DNA from: Spongiactinospora rosea | GTDB taxonomy: Bacteria; Actinomycetota; Actinomycetes; Streptosporangiales; Streptosporangiaceae | Assembly (NCBI RefSeq): GCF_003315795.1 | Contig: NZ_QMEY01000001.1 | Coordinates: forward strand, 558,001 to 622,000 | Length of the DNA stretch: 64,000 nt | Direction of reading: 5' to 3' | In this document: in pieces, positions 40,417 to 47,370 of the stretch | How the letters are laid out: each line of letters opens with the position of its first letter | Position numbering within the stretch: the stretch's first letter is position 1 | Notes under the pieces: generated by a model | What the model was told of the DNA's origin: nothing | Database searches by the model: none | What the model saw: only the letters and a program-made list of their open reading frames with translations | Made by a program: the position numbers and the translations under genes

Positions 40417-41025
40417 TCAGGCGAGATCGGCCCGCAGCGCGCGGGCCAGCGCGCGGATCGCGCGAAACTGCAGGGCCTTGATCGCCCCGCTCTTCTTGCC
40501 CATCACCAGCGCCGTCTCCGCCAGTGACATGCCGTGCAGGAAGCGCAGCACCACGCACTCCTGCTGCTCCGGCTTGAGGTCCCGTACGGCGCGCAGAACC
40601 CTTTCGTTGACCATCGCCGTGACAACCGCGTTCTCCGGGATGTGCGGTCCGTCCAACGGGATGTCGAGGACTTCCGCCGTGGACACCTCCATCCGGTAAC
40701 GCCCCGATTTGAAATGGTCGGTGACCAGATTGCGGGCGATCGTCACCAGCCAGGCGCCGAAGTCTCTTCCCTGCCAGGTGAAGTTCGCGATACGGCGAAG
40801 TGCCCGCAGAAACGTCTCGCTGGTGAGGTCTTCGGCGAGAGGGTGCGAGCCGACGCGGAAGTAGATGTAGCGGTAGACGAGGTCGACGTATCGGTCATAG
40901 AGCGTTCCGAAGGCATCCGCGTCCCCGGTCTTGGCACGCAGAACCAGGGCCCGGAGGTCGTCGTCCCCGGGAGCCGCCACATCCTGACGTACTGCGAACT
41001 CGCCCGTCCGTGTGCTTTGTGACAT
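40417..41025 (-). CDS. bldN: ECF sigma factor, BldN-like
   Basis: 202 residues from ATG 41025, with AGGGCAGGG upstream. Sigma region 2 (DAFGTLYDRYVDLVYRYIYF, AEDLTSETFLRALRRI, FTWQGRDFGAWLVTIARNLV) and region 4 (LKPEQQECVVLRFLHGMSLA, KSGAIKALQFRAIRAL) closely follow Streptomyces BldN, the developmental sigma for aerial-hypha genes. The frame stays open upstream for 98 codons, but a TTGTGA-N17-TAGAGT promoter and G-rich repeats lie there, so the long pro-sequence of S. coelicolor BldN seems absent or at most ~18 residues (ATG 41079). Confidence 0.88.
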   Translation of the reverse strand: MSQSTRTGEFAVRQDVAAPGDDDLRALVLRAKTGDADAFGTLYDRYVDLVYRYIYFRVGSHPLAEDLTSETFLRALRRIANFTWQGRDFGAWLVTIARNLVTDHFKSGRYRMEVSTAEVLDIPLDGPHIPENAVVTAMVNERVLRAVRDLKPEQQECVVLRFLHGMSLAETALVMGKKSGAIKALQFRAIRALARALRADLA

Positions 41026-41081
41026 CCCTGCCCTGGGGGGCGGGGAAAGCCCGGCGAACGGCCACGTATTCGGCATCCGGT

Positions 41082-41121
41082 ATCCCTGGGGGGAAGGGGG
41101 TCGATCCCTGGGGGGAAGGGG
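41082..41121 (+). repeat. 18-bp G-rich tandem repeat in the bldN leader
   Basis: ATCCCTGGGGGGAAGGGG occurs exactly twice (41082-41099 and 41104-41121). A looser third copy lies at about 41023-41046 over the bldN start. In the bldN mRNA these would be C-rich and could pair with or mask the ribosome site. Confidence 0.7.
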
Positions 41122-41135
41122 TCGGCTGCTCGAAC

Positions 41136-41164
41136 ACTCTAGGAATGATCGGGAAATTTCACAA
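41136..41164 (-). promoter_or_regulatory. bldN promoter
   Basis: On the minus strand TTGTGA (41159-41164) and TAGAGT (41136-41141) are separated by 17 bp, giving a leader of ~100 nt that carries the G/C-rich repeats. Confidence 0.6.
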
Positions 41165-41274
41165 TCCGCTTGGTCCTGACCATGCCGATCCGGCGAGGTG
41201 CCCTGGTGGGTTCCGGATCTCCCTAGATCGTAGGTATGTGGTGGGCCATAACATCGGAGGGGGAGCGTCGCGAG

Positions 41275-41316
41275 ATGAGCCGCCCGGCGGCTACCTTGGT
41301 GGACCGTTGCACCTGA
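41275..41316 (+). CDS. Possible 13-codon upstream ORF
   Basis: ATG 41275 has a strong GGAGGGGG site 9-10 nt upstream and reads 13 codons (MSRPAATLVDRCT) to TGA. It ends 62 nt before the start of the membrane-ABM gene. It may be a leader peptide; only the ribosome site supports it. Confidence 0.3.
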   Translation: MSRPAATLVDRCT

Positions 41317-41378
41317 CACGGCCGCTCCCCGCTTCCGCTACCGGTTGGGGGCTAATGTCCGGCAGCATTGGAGGCACC

Positions 41379-43061
41379 ATGGAAAACGTCGTCGCCGTAA
41401 TCGGATTCGCCGGTGCTCTCCTGGCCGCCATCGCCACCGGCGCCCTGATCAGGCGGCTGCGCGACGAGCCTGCCGGCTGGCTGGGCGCCTGGACCGCCTC
41501 CACCGCGGCGCTGTGCCTGGCCCTCGGCGTGGTCGCGGCCGGGCACCTGCTCGGATTCGGCGCCACCACCTTCCGGCTCTACCAGATCACCGGCTCCCTC
41601 ATCGCCCCCCTGTGGCTGGCCATCGGCGCGGTGCAACTCCTCGCCAGGCGTACCCCGCCGAAGTTCGCCGCGTGGCTGCTCGGCGGCGCGCTGACCTTCG
41701 TCAGCGCAGTGATCATGTTCGTCGACCCGGTGAACAACGGCGGGGCGTTCAGCGAGTCCCTGCCGGTGGGCAGCACCCACTGGAGCCTGTTCCCGGCCTC
41801 GCTGCTCGCCGCCGCGCACGCCGCCACGGCCGCCATCATGGTCGGCGCGATGATCGTCGCCGGGCTGCGCTGGCGCGACGGCGACGAGTACGACACGGAC
41901 AACATGCACGCCGTCCTGGTCATCGCGCCGGTCGGCATCGCGCTCGTGGTCGTGCTGCGGTTCTCCTCGCTGGGCCTTTTCACCACCGCGATCCTCACGG
42001 TGGGAGCCGCCGCGACCTGGTACGTGCTGATCCGCCCGCTCGCCCCCTACGACGACGAGGAGGAGGACGAGGAGGAGGACGGCTACGAGGAGGAGACCGC
42101 AGCCGTCAAGCGGCCGGAACAGGGACGGCGGCGCGCGGTGGCCGAACACGGGGCCCAGGCCCGTGACCAGGTACGCGAGACCATCCGCGAACCGGCTCAC
42201 GAGCCCGCCCGCTCCCGCACCGACCAGGCGTTCGCCGAGCAGGGCCGGATGGAGGAGCGGGGTCGCCGGGATGGACGGGGCTTCGCGGCGGAAGGCGGCA
42301 TGCCGGAGGGCGGGCCACCGCAGCCCCAGCCGCAACCACAACCGCCGCCACAGCAGGGGAGGCGGCGTTCGGGGCTCGGCGATCTGGTCGCGGAGTACCG
42401 CGCGGGCGAGCAGGACGTGGACTACGCGGCGCGCATGCGGGCCGAAGAGGGCGGCTCCCCGTTCGGAGACCCGTCCTACGACGAGCCCGCCGGGGAAGGC
42501 TTCTTCGGCGGCCCCGGCGGCGGGGTCACCGGCGACTTCGAGTCGCCGCCGCGCGGCGGCCGGGGCAGGCGCGGCACCGATACGGGCACCCACGCCCGCA
42601 TGGAGGGCGGCGGCGGGCGGCGGGCACGCCGCGCCGAGCAACAGGACTACAGCATGCCCGGAACCGGGGTGGTATACCCCGATACGCCCGGTAATGGCCC
42701 CAACACGGGCGGCGGAGGCGGCGGCAGGCCCTCGCCGAGCATTTATGGACTGCTCACCGTTTTCACGCTCATCGACGGCTCGGGCGACGCCTTCGACCAC
42801 CTGGCCGAAGCCACGGTGGACGGCGTCCGGCAGAACGAACCTGACACGCTGGTCTACTCTTGCCACGCGGTGAAGTCGGCACCGCTCCAGCGAATCGTGT
42901 ATGAGCTATACCGGGACGAGGTCGCATTCGCCGAACATCAGCGGCAACCCCACGTCCAACGCTTCGTCACGGAACGCCAGTCCCTCGTCCTCGCTACCAA
43001 CGTCATCGAACTCACCGTCAACGCCGCCAAAGTCGTCCCCCTCCCAACGGCGTACATCTGA
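41379..43061 (+). CDS. Membrane protein fused to an ABM-type monooxygenase domain
   Basis: 560 residues from ATG 41379, directly after GGAGG; an upstream ATG at 41355 lacks a site. Residues 1-220 carry six or seven membrane helices. Then comes ~240 residues of disordered, highly charged linker (DDEEEDEEEDGYEEE; Gln/Pro repeats; Arg/Gly-rich parts). The last ~105 residues form an antibiotic-biosynthesis-monooxygenase-like fold (YGLLTVFTLIDGSGDAFDHL, LVYSCHAVKSAPLQRIVYEL, FAEHQRQPHVQRFV). It sits divergently next to bldN. The combination is unusual; a membrane-tethered sensor or quinone/haem-related enzyme is possible. Function unknown. Confidence 0.82.
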   Translation: MENVVAVIGFAGALLAAIATGALIRRLRDEPAGWLGAWTASTAALCLALGVVAAGHLLGFGATTFRLYQITGSLIAPLWLAIGAVQLLARRTPPKFAAWLLGGALTFVSAVIMFVDPVNNGGAFSESLPVGSTHWSLFPASLLAAAHAATAAIMVGAMIVAGLRWRDGDEYDTDNMHAVLVIAPVGIALVVVLRFSSLGLFTTAILTVGAAATWYVLIRPLAPYDDEEEDEEEDGYEEETAAVKRPEQGRRRAVAEHGAQARDQVRETIREPAHEPARSRTDQAFAEQGRMEERGRRDGRGFAAEGGMPEGGPPQPQPQPQPPPQQGRRRSGLGDLVAEYRAGEQDVDYAARMRAEEGGSPFGDPSYDEPAGEGFFGGPGGGVTGDFESPPRGGRGRRGTDTGTHARMEGGGGRRARRAEQQDYSMPGTGVVYPDTPGNGPNTGGGGGGRPSPSIYGLLTVFTLIDGSGDAFDHLAEATVDGVRQNEPDTLVYSCHAVKSAPLQRIVYELYRDEVAFAEHQRQPHVQRFVTERQSLVLATNVIELTVNAAKVVPLPTAYI

Positions 43062-43164
43062 CCCATTCCCCATTATCCTTCCAGCCGGGTCACTTCTTTC
43101 CGCGCTTTCGCGCCGCTCTGCCCCACCCCACAAGCCCCACCCTCCCCACCTGCCCTGCAGCGGC

Positions 43165-44090
43165 AAAAGGGCTGTCCCTCGCCACGCTCAGACGTTTTCG
43201 CGGTGCGTGCGCTCTGGTCTGGGTTCCCGTACGGCAAGCCACCTTCCAGCCGCCGGCGGTCGCCGGTCGGCGTTTGTGTCCGGCCTTTCGCGTGAGTCGT
43301 GGTACCTCACCGTCCCGGCACCGGCCAAAGCAGCCCATCCCAAACAATCCCGCCGTTCGCAGCCTTCTCGCCATTGCCCAACCGCCTCCAGCGGCAAGTC
43401 CGCTTCGCGGAGACGAAAAAGCTCGGCCCTCGCTGCGCTCGGTCGTTTTCCCGGTGCCGGGCTTCTCGCCCGACGTCGGCGCTGGTCGTGTGCCGTATGC
43501 TCCGGCCCTCAGTTTCTGTACGGCAGGCCACCTTCCAGCCACCGGCGGTCGTGGGTTGGCTCTTGTTCCCGGCCTTTCGCGTGAGTCGTGGTACCTCACC
43601 GTTCCGGCACCGGCCAAAGCAGCCCTTCTCGAACTATCCCGCCGTTTCGCCGCCTCTCACCGTTTCCCTGCCGCCTTCGGCGGCCCTCCGCTTCGCGGAG
43701 ACGAAAAGGCTCGGCCCTCGCTGCGCTCGCACGTTTTCCCGGTGCCGGGCTTCTCGCCCGACGTCGGCGCTGGTCGTGTGCCGTATGCTCCGGCCCCCAG
43801 TTTCTGTGCGGCAAGCCACCCTCCAGCCCCTGACCCGTCACCGGTCGGCGTTTGTGTCCGGCCTTTCGTGCGAATCGTGGTACCTCACCCTCCCAGCGCC
43901 AGCTCGCAGAGCATCTCGCTGTTTTCTGTTTCCGCGGGCCTCCGCTTGGTGACGGCGAAAGGCTTGGTCCTCGCTGCGCTCGGACGTTTTCTGCTGTCGG
44001 GCTTCTCGCCCGACGCCGGTGCCGGCCTTGTGCCGTGTGTTTCCGGTCCTGGGCTGCCATACGGCAAGCCACCCTCCAGCCCGTGGCGGG
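43165..44090 (+). repeat. Array of ~250-290 bp hairpin-rich repeats
   Basis: An anchor near TACGGCAAGCCACC recurs at 43230, 43519, 43807 and 44060, giving unit lengths of 289, 288 and 253 bp; a shortened unit precedes the first. Units share long identical blocks, e.g. about 43445-43507 with 43734-43796. Conserved pieces include CCGGCCTTTCGCGTGAGTCG, GGCACCGGCCAAAGCAGCCC, CGCTTCGCGGAGACGAAAA and CCCTCGCTGCGCTCG. Period and small indels break all reading frames, so the array is not coding. Read on the minus strand many hairpins close on GAA or GAGAA loops, which suggests a transcribed structured RNA. No transposase is linked. Confidence 0.85.
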
Positions 44091-44134
44091 ATCGCGCCAG
44101 GCGGAGTGGTGGACAAACGGGCGCGGTGATTCGA

Positions 44135-44192
44135 GGGCTGCCTTGGCCGGTACTGGAACGGCGAGGTGACCACGACTCAGACGAAAGGCTGG
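44135..44192 (-). repeat. Inverted fragment of the same repeat
   Basis: GGGCTGCCTTGGCCGGTACTGG and the following GAGGTGACCACGACTCAGACGAAAGG match the reverse complement of the central block of the array units. The last array unit therefore ends in, or recombined with, an inverted copy. Confidence 0.75.
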
Positions 44193-44437
44193 ATCCTCGC
44201 CTCATACTCCAGTGACGCTTCGCGATCTTGAGGCGTTGAGGTCACATGGCAGCGGCCAGCGTGTGTGTCACAATCCAGCCTTTTCCTGAGTTTCTGCTCT
44301 ACAGATCCGCGGGGTTCAGTAGGCGCCAGGTCAATCACGTACGGCGCCGACGGATCCGCTCGCCACCTACGTGGTTCGTTGCTGTCCATCCAGTTCGGAT
44401 CTAGAACAGAATCAGTGCTCAGACTAGTGTCCTTGGC
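44193..44437. other. Intergenic region before the lipoprotein gene
   Basis: No convincing gene. It contains the probable leaderless promoter of the lipoprotein gene (TAGTGT at 44425-44430). Base composition is more balanced than in core genes, in keeping with accessory DNA. Confidence 0.5.
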
Positions 44438-45022
44438 ATGGTCAGGACTCGAGCAGCCCTTATAGCAGCGGCACTGGCTCTCGTGACGAGCGGCTGCGGG
44501 TCGGCCACTCCTGAACTGCCCGCTTTCAGCGCCCCGGTGACGCCCGCCGCGACAGGTCGGCCGCCGTCGTTGCCGGGCTCCACACCAGCGGGTACGCGGC
44601 TGAAGTTCGGTGAGAAGGCGTTTGTCACCGTCTGGACAGACGAGGGCAGGTCGCTGCTGGGCCTTATTGTGACCGGCGTGGAAAAGGCGTCGTCGGACGA
44701 CATGACCGTGTTACGCACTCTCCCGTCAGCCGAGGGCGGTGGTCGCTGGGCGTACTTCATTCGCGCCTTCTTGACCCGTGAGGATCACAAGAGTGCGTTC
44801 CCTGGATACAACATCCCGTATCCCGAAGCCTATTTGGAAGGCGGCGGCTTTGCGGGCTCCGTCTTTACAAACTACATCCTGTACCTGCCGACCTGCACCC
44901 AGTCCATCGGGAACTTCGCGTGGAATGCGGCAACAAATCGATTCGAAGCCTGCCGGATCATTTTCGCGATTCCGGACGCCGTCCGTATCGGCACTGACGG
45001 CGGCCACATTTCTTGGGAATGA
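44438..45022 (+). CDS. Lipoprotein of unknown function
   Basis: 194 residues from ATG 44438; TAGTGT lies exactly 7 nt upstream, so it is probably leaderless. The signal peptide ends in a lipobox (VTSGC). A Pro/Thr-rich linker is followed by a beta-rich domain (LKFGEKAFVTVW, LGLIVTGVEKAS) and a second half with two Cys and aromatic residues (YLPTCTQSIGNFAWN, RFEACRIIF). Extracytoplasmic; likely a ligand-binding or cell-wall associated protein. It sits between repeat copies and has lower codon GC bias than core genes, so it may be acquired. Confidence 0.78.
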   Translation: MVRTRAALIAAALALVTSGCGSATPELPAFSAPVTPAATGRPPSLPGSTPAGTRLKFGEKAFVTVWTDEGRSLLGLIVTGVEKASSDDMTVLRTLPSAEGGGRWAYFIRAFLTREDHKSAFPGYNIPYPEAYLEGGGFAGSVFTNYILYLPTCTQSIGNFAWNAATNRFEACRIIFAIPDAVRIGTDGGHISWE

Positions 45023-45224
45023 TCCGGACAGGAGTTCTTGTCGAGTTCGGCAGCGTTGTAGAAGCCGATTCCGCCATTGCGCCGGCCGGGTGGCCGATCA
45101 GCGCCGGCACCCCTCCATCGCAGACGTTCTGCGCCGGCATCGACGCCACCTGGCCACGGCTTGCCGGCGCAGATCCGATCCAGGATCGCGAAGTGTCACT
45201 GGAGTAATAAGCCACCATTCAAAG
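45023..45224. other. Intergenic stretch after the lipoprotein
   Basis: A 64-codon frame exists but has no ribosome site or recognisable sequence. Nothing else is visible before the repeat copy begins. Confidence 0.4.
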
Positions 45225-45375
45225 CCTGCGCAAGCCACCTTCCGGCCGTCAGCCGTCGCCACTCGACTCTCGTTTCTGGCCTTTCGCGGGAGTTCAGGTG
45301 CCTCGCCGTTCCAGCGCTGGCCAAAGCAGCCCATTCCAGACCATTGCGTCGTTTGCTGCTTTCTCACCGTTACCC
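45225..45375 (+). repeat. Solo copy of the dispersed repeat (direct orientation)
   Basis: GCAAGCCACCTTCCGGCC, GGCCTTTCGCGGGAGTTC, CGCTGGCCAAAGCAGCCCAT and TTCTCACCGTTACCC follow the array units in order. The terminal hairpin block (CGCTTCGCGGAG ... CCCTCGCTGCG) is missing, so this is a 5'-half copy. Confidence 0.75.
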
Positions 45376-45493
45376 ATGCGGTTCACGCCTCATGAAAGGC
45401 GATGGTGGGGAAGCCGCCCAAGTCTTCTCGCTGAACCAAAGCGGGGTATCACCATGCCGCTTCTCCGAGGGCGGCATTCTCACGCGAAAGCCA

Positions 45494-45522
45494 TTGCTCG
45501 CCCCGTGTGGTAGCCGTACAGT
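45494..45522 (+). promoter_or_regulatory. Probable promoter of the peptide-methyltransferase pair
   Basis: TTGCTC (45494-45499) and TACAGT (45517-45522) have a 17-bp spacer. The start would lie ~32 nt before the peptide ATG. Confidence 0.5.
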
Positions 45523-45560
45523 CACGCTAGGCGGTTGGCCGAGGCGAGGAGATCACAGCC

Positions 45561-45686
45561 ATGAGTCCAGAGTGGGGCAAGCACGAAGACCCCAACAGCG
45601 GAGACAAGGACCCGGAGCCTCAGCCGTACAACCCTGATCAGCTGCCCGCGCAGCAGCCCACCGACAAGCCCGGCGACAAAAAGTGA
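45561..45686 (+). CDS. Candidate RiPP precursor peptide, 41 residues
   Basis: ATG 45561 follows GAGGAG by 9 nt; the stop overlaps the methyltransferase start (GTGA), so the two are co-translated. The peptide begins MSPEWGKHEDPNSGDKDPEP and ends PTDKPGDKK. It has 9 Pro, 6 Asp, 4 Gln and 5 Lys, no Cys and no hydrophobic stretch. A short acidic peptide coupled to a PIMT-like O-methyltransferase with nothing else in the operon is the architecture described for imiditides, where an Asp is turned into an aspartimide. A caution: no Asp-Gly or Asp-Asn pair is present; Asn12-Ser13 and the Asp-Lys/Asp-Pro pairs are the candidates. It could also be a small unstructured protein. Confidence 0.7.
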   Translation: MSPEWGKHEDPNSGDKDPEPQPYNPDQLPAQQPTDKPGDKK

Positions 45687-46843
45687 CCGACCCCGGCGCC
45701 TTCGCGCGGATCGAGCAGATGATCAACAGCATCACCTCTCTGATCGGTGACATACCTGAACCCGTCAGGGCGGCGTTTCGCGCCGCGCCGCGCCACTTGT
45801 TCATCCCTCCGGTGGCCTTGGTGGGGGAGGACCGCATGACCAGGGCCATCGATCGTGACGCCGCTCCGGATACCTGGTGGGACGCGGTTTACTCCGGCAT
45901 GCCGATCGTCACTCAGCTCGCCGACGGCGCGATCCCCATCCGCGAGACGATCGCAGCCGACGGGACCCTGCGTCTGCCGCCCGACGCCGACTACACTTCC
46001 TCCAACTCCGCCCCCGCCACCGTCGCCGACCTCCTCGTACTCCTGGACGCAGCCCCCGGCCACCGGGTGCTGGAGGTGGGCACCGGCACCGGCTGGACCG
46101 CCGCCCTGCTGTCCCACCTCGTCGGCGAGCACAACGTCACCAGCGTCGAAGTGGACCCCGCGATCGGTGAACAGGCCGCCAAGAGCCTCGGTGACGTGGG
46201 GGTGCAGCCCCATCTGGTCATCGGGGACGGCGCGGACGGCGCACCCGCCCGCGCGCCATTCGACCGGGTGCATGTGACCTGCGGCATCCGCCGCGTGCCG
46301 TACACCTGGATCGAGCAGACCCGCTCGGGCGGCCTCATCGTCGCCCCCTGGTGCCCGAACTTCGGCGAGAACCACGCCCTGCGCCTCACCGTGACCCCGG
46401 ACGGCACCGCGTACGGCCGGTTCCCCAGGTTCGCCTCATACATGATGATGCGCTCCCAGCGGCCCGCCACCACGGCCGATGACCGGCGCAGCGAGCACAC
46501 CACGACGATCGATCCCCGCGCCATCGCCGACGCCCCCGCCGGAGCCAGGCTGGCCATGGCCGCCATCACCGGCCTGGGCTGCTACTCCTACCCCGAGGGC
46601 GACACCCACCGCGTCGTCGTCACCGACCCGCCCACCGGCAACTGGTCGGTCGCCACCTGGCGGTCCGGCCGCGCCGAGTACACCGTGCGGCAAGCGGGCG
46701 ACCGCCCTCTGTGGGAGGAGGTCACCGACGCCTACTTCCAGTGGGTGGCATGGGGCGAGCCCCGCCGCGACCGGTTCGGGATGACCGTCACCCCGGACGG
46801 GCAACAGGTGTGGCTGGACACACCTCAGCAGCCGATCGGATAG
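45683..46843 (+). CDS. PIMT-like O-methyltransferase (RiPP-type, long form)
   Basis: 386 residues from GTG 45683. Residues ~40-220 are a protein-L-isoaspartate methyltransferase core: APRHLFIP, SSNSAPATVADLL, SAM motif VLEVGTGTGWTAALL, SVEVDP, VIGDGADG, VHVTCGIRRVPYTWIEQ and GGLIVAPW. Housekeeping PIMTs stop near 210-220 residues. This one has ~165 more, a C-terminal domain (ITGLGCYSYPEGDTHRVVV, WEEVTDAYFQWVAWGEPRR) as in the FxLD-lanthipeptide, graspetide and imiditide methyltransferases. The coupled 41-residue peptide is the likely substrate. Confidence 0.85.
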   Translation: MTDPGAFARIEQMINSITSLIGDIPEPVRAAFRAAPRHLFIPPVALVGEDRMTRAIDRDAAPDTWWDAVYSGMPIVTQLADGAIPIRETIAADGTLRLPPDADYTSSNSAPATVADLLVLLDAAPGHRVLEVGTGTGWTAALLSHLVGEHNVTSVEVDPAIGEQAAKSLGDVGVQPHLVIGDGADGAPARAPFDRVHVTCGIRRVPYTWIEQTRSGGLIVAPWCPNFGENHALRLTVTPDGTAYGRFPRFASYMMMRSQRPATTADDRRSEHTTTIDPRAIADAPAGARLAMAAITGLGCYSYPEGDTHRVVVTDPPTGNWSVATWRSGRAEYTVRQAGDRPLWEEVTDAYFQWVAWGEPRRDRFGMTVTPDGQQVWLDTPQQPIG

Positions 46844-46863
46844 CGACCAGAAACTTAAGCCGC

Positions 46864-46880
46864 CGGCAAGGTGCCGGCTA
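46864..46880 (+). terminator. Short hairpin behind the methyltransferase gene
   Basis: GCCGGC-AAGGT-GCCGGC starts 21 nt after the methyltransferase stop. A plausible terminator without a T run. Confidence 0.45.
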
Positions 46881-47129
46881 CGAACGGTAGCGCCGACCCG
46901 CCCGCACTCCCTCCGTATGCGCGCGGCGGCCGGAAGACCAACGGTGTCCTCCCTCCGGCATTCAACGCCGCGTTGTGCACCGGTTGTCTCCGGTCCAGCC
47001 GGTGCACACTCCCGGGCGGGTCCGGGAAACCCCGCAGGCTCGCCCGGCCCTCCGCCATTTCTCACAAGGCGCGGCGAGCCCCCACCACCCCGCCGCGCGG
47101 GCACGGGGAACGCGGAGCCCCCTGCTCCA

Positions 47130-47175
47130 GGGTGTGGGCGGGCCGGGTCAAGGGTCGCCCGGCCTGCCTACACCC
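47130..47175. terminator. 18-bp stem hairpin
   Basis: 47130-47147 pairs with 47158-47175 over 18 positions (two G-U) around a 10-nt loop. It is probably the end of the minus-strand HXXEE transcript, 195 nt beyond its stop, or a bidirectional barrier between the two convergent units. Confidence 0.6.
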
Positions 47176-47370
47176 ACCCGTCTCTGACCGGCGTACTGAG
47201 CAGCCGGCCGGCCCGTCTTAGCGTCGCTGGTCGTTCCGGTAAGGGGATGGCTTGGAGGTCGCCCGCCCCGCCATCGACGACCATGGCGCCGCGGTCCTCG
47301 GCCGCCGGCGGCGCGGGGTGACCGGCGGCTCCGGGCCGGCGCCCGTGTGCGGAAAGGGGTCTTGCGTCGT

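Larger units (their letters stand above)
46844..47370. other. 527-bp intergenic region between convergent genes
   Basis: No supported gene. It contains a short GCCGGC...GCCGGC hairpin (46864-46880) behind the methyltransferase and a large 18-bp-stem hairpin (47130-47175). The rest is GC-rich without visible repeats of the 43-kb family. Confidence 0.5.

Noticed and set aside
41026..41319. Long N-terminal extension of the BldN-like sigma factor
   Set aside because: The frame is open, but a good promoter and G-rich repeats lie inside it, and ATG 41025 has its own ribosome site.
43165..44090. CRISPR array or REP/BIME cluster
   Set aside because: Repeat units are ~250-290 bp with no short constant repeats and unique spacers, and no cas or RAYT gene is in the window.
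43274..44215. Open frame of 313 codons across the repeat array
   Set aside because: It only exists because GC-rich repeat DNA lacks stops. The units differ by one base in length, so the frame is not kept between copies, and there is no ribosome site or family match.
44177..44389. Possible 70-residue minus-strand gene
   Set aside because: No ribosome site, no promoter box and no recognisable pattern; it overlaps the inverted repeat fragment.
45013..45207. Possible 64-residue plus-strand gene after the lipoprotein
   Set aside because: It overlaps the lipoprotein end, has no start signal and ends at the repeat copy. Left as intergenic.
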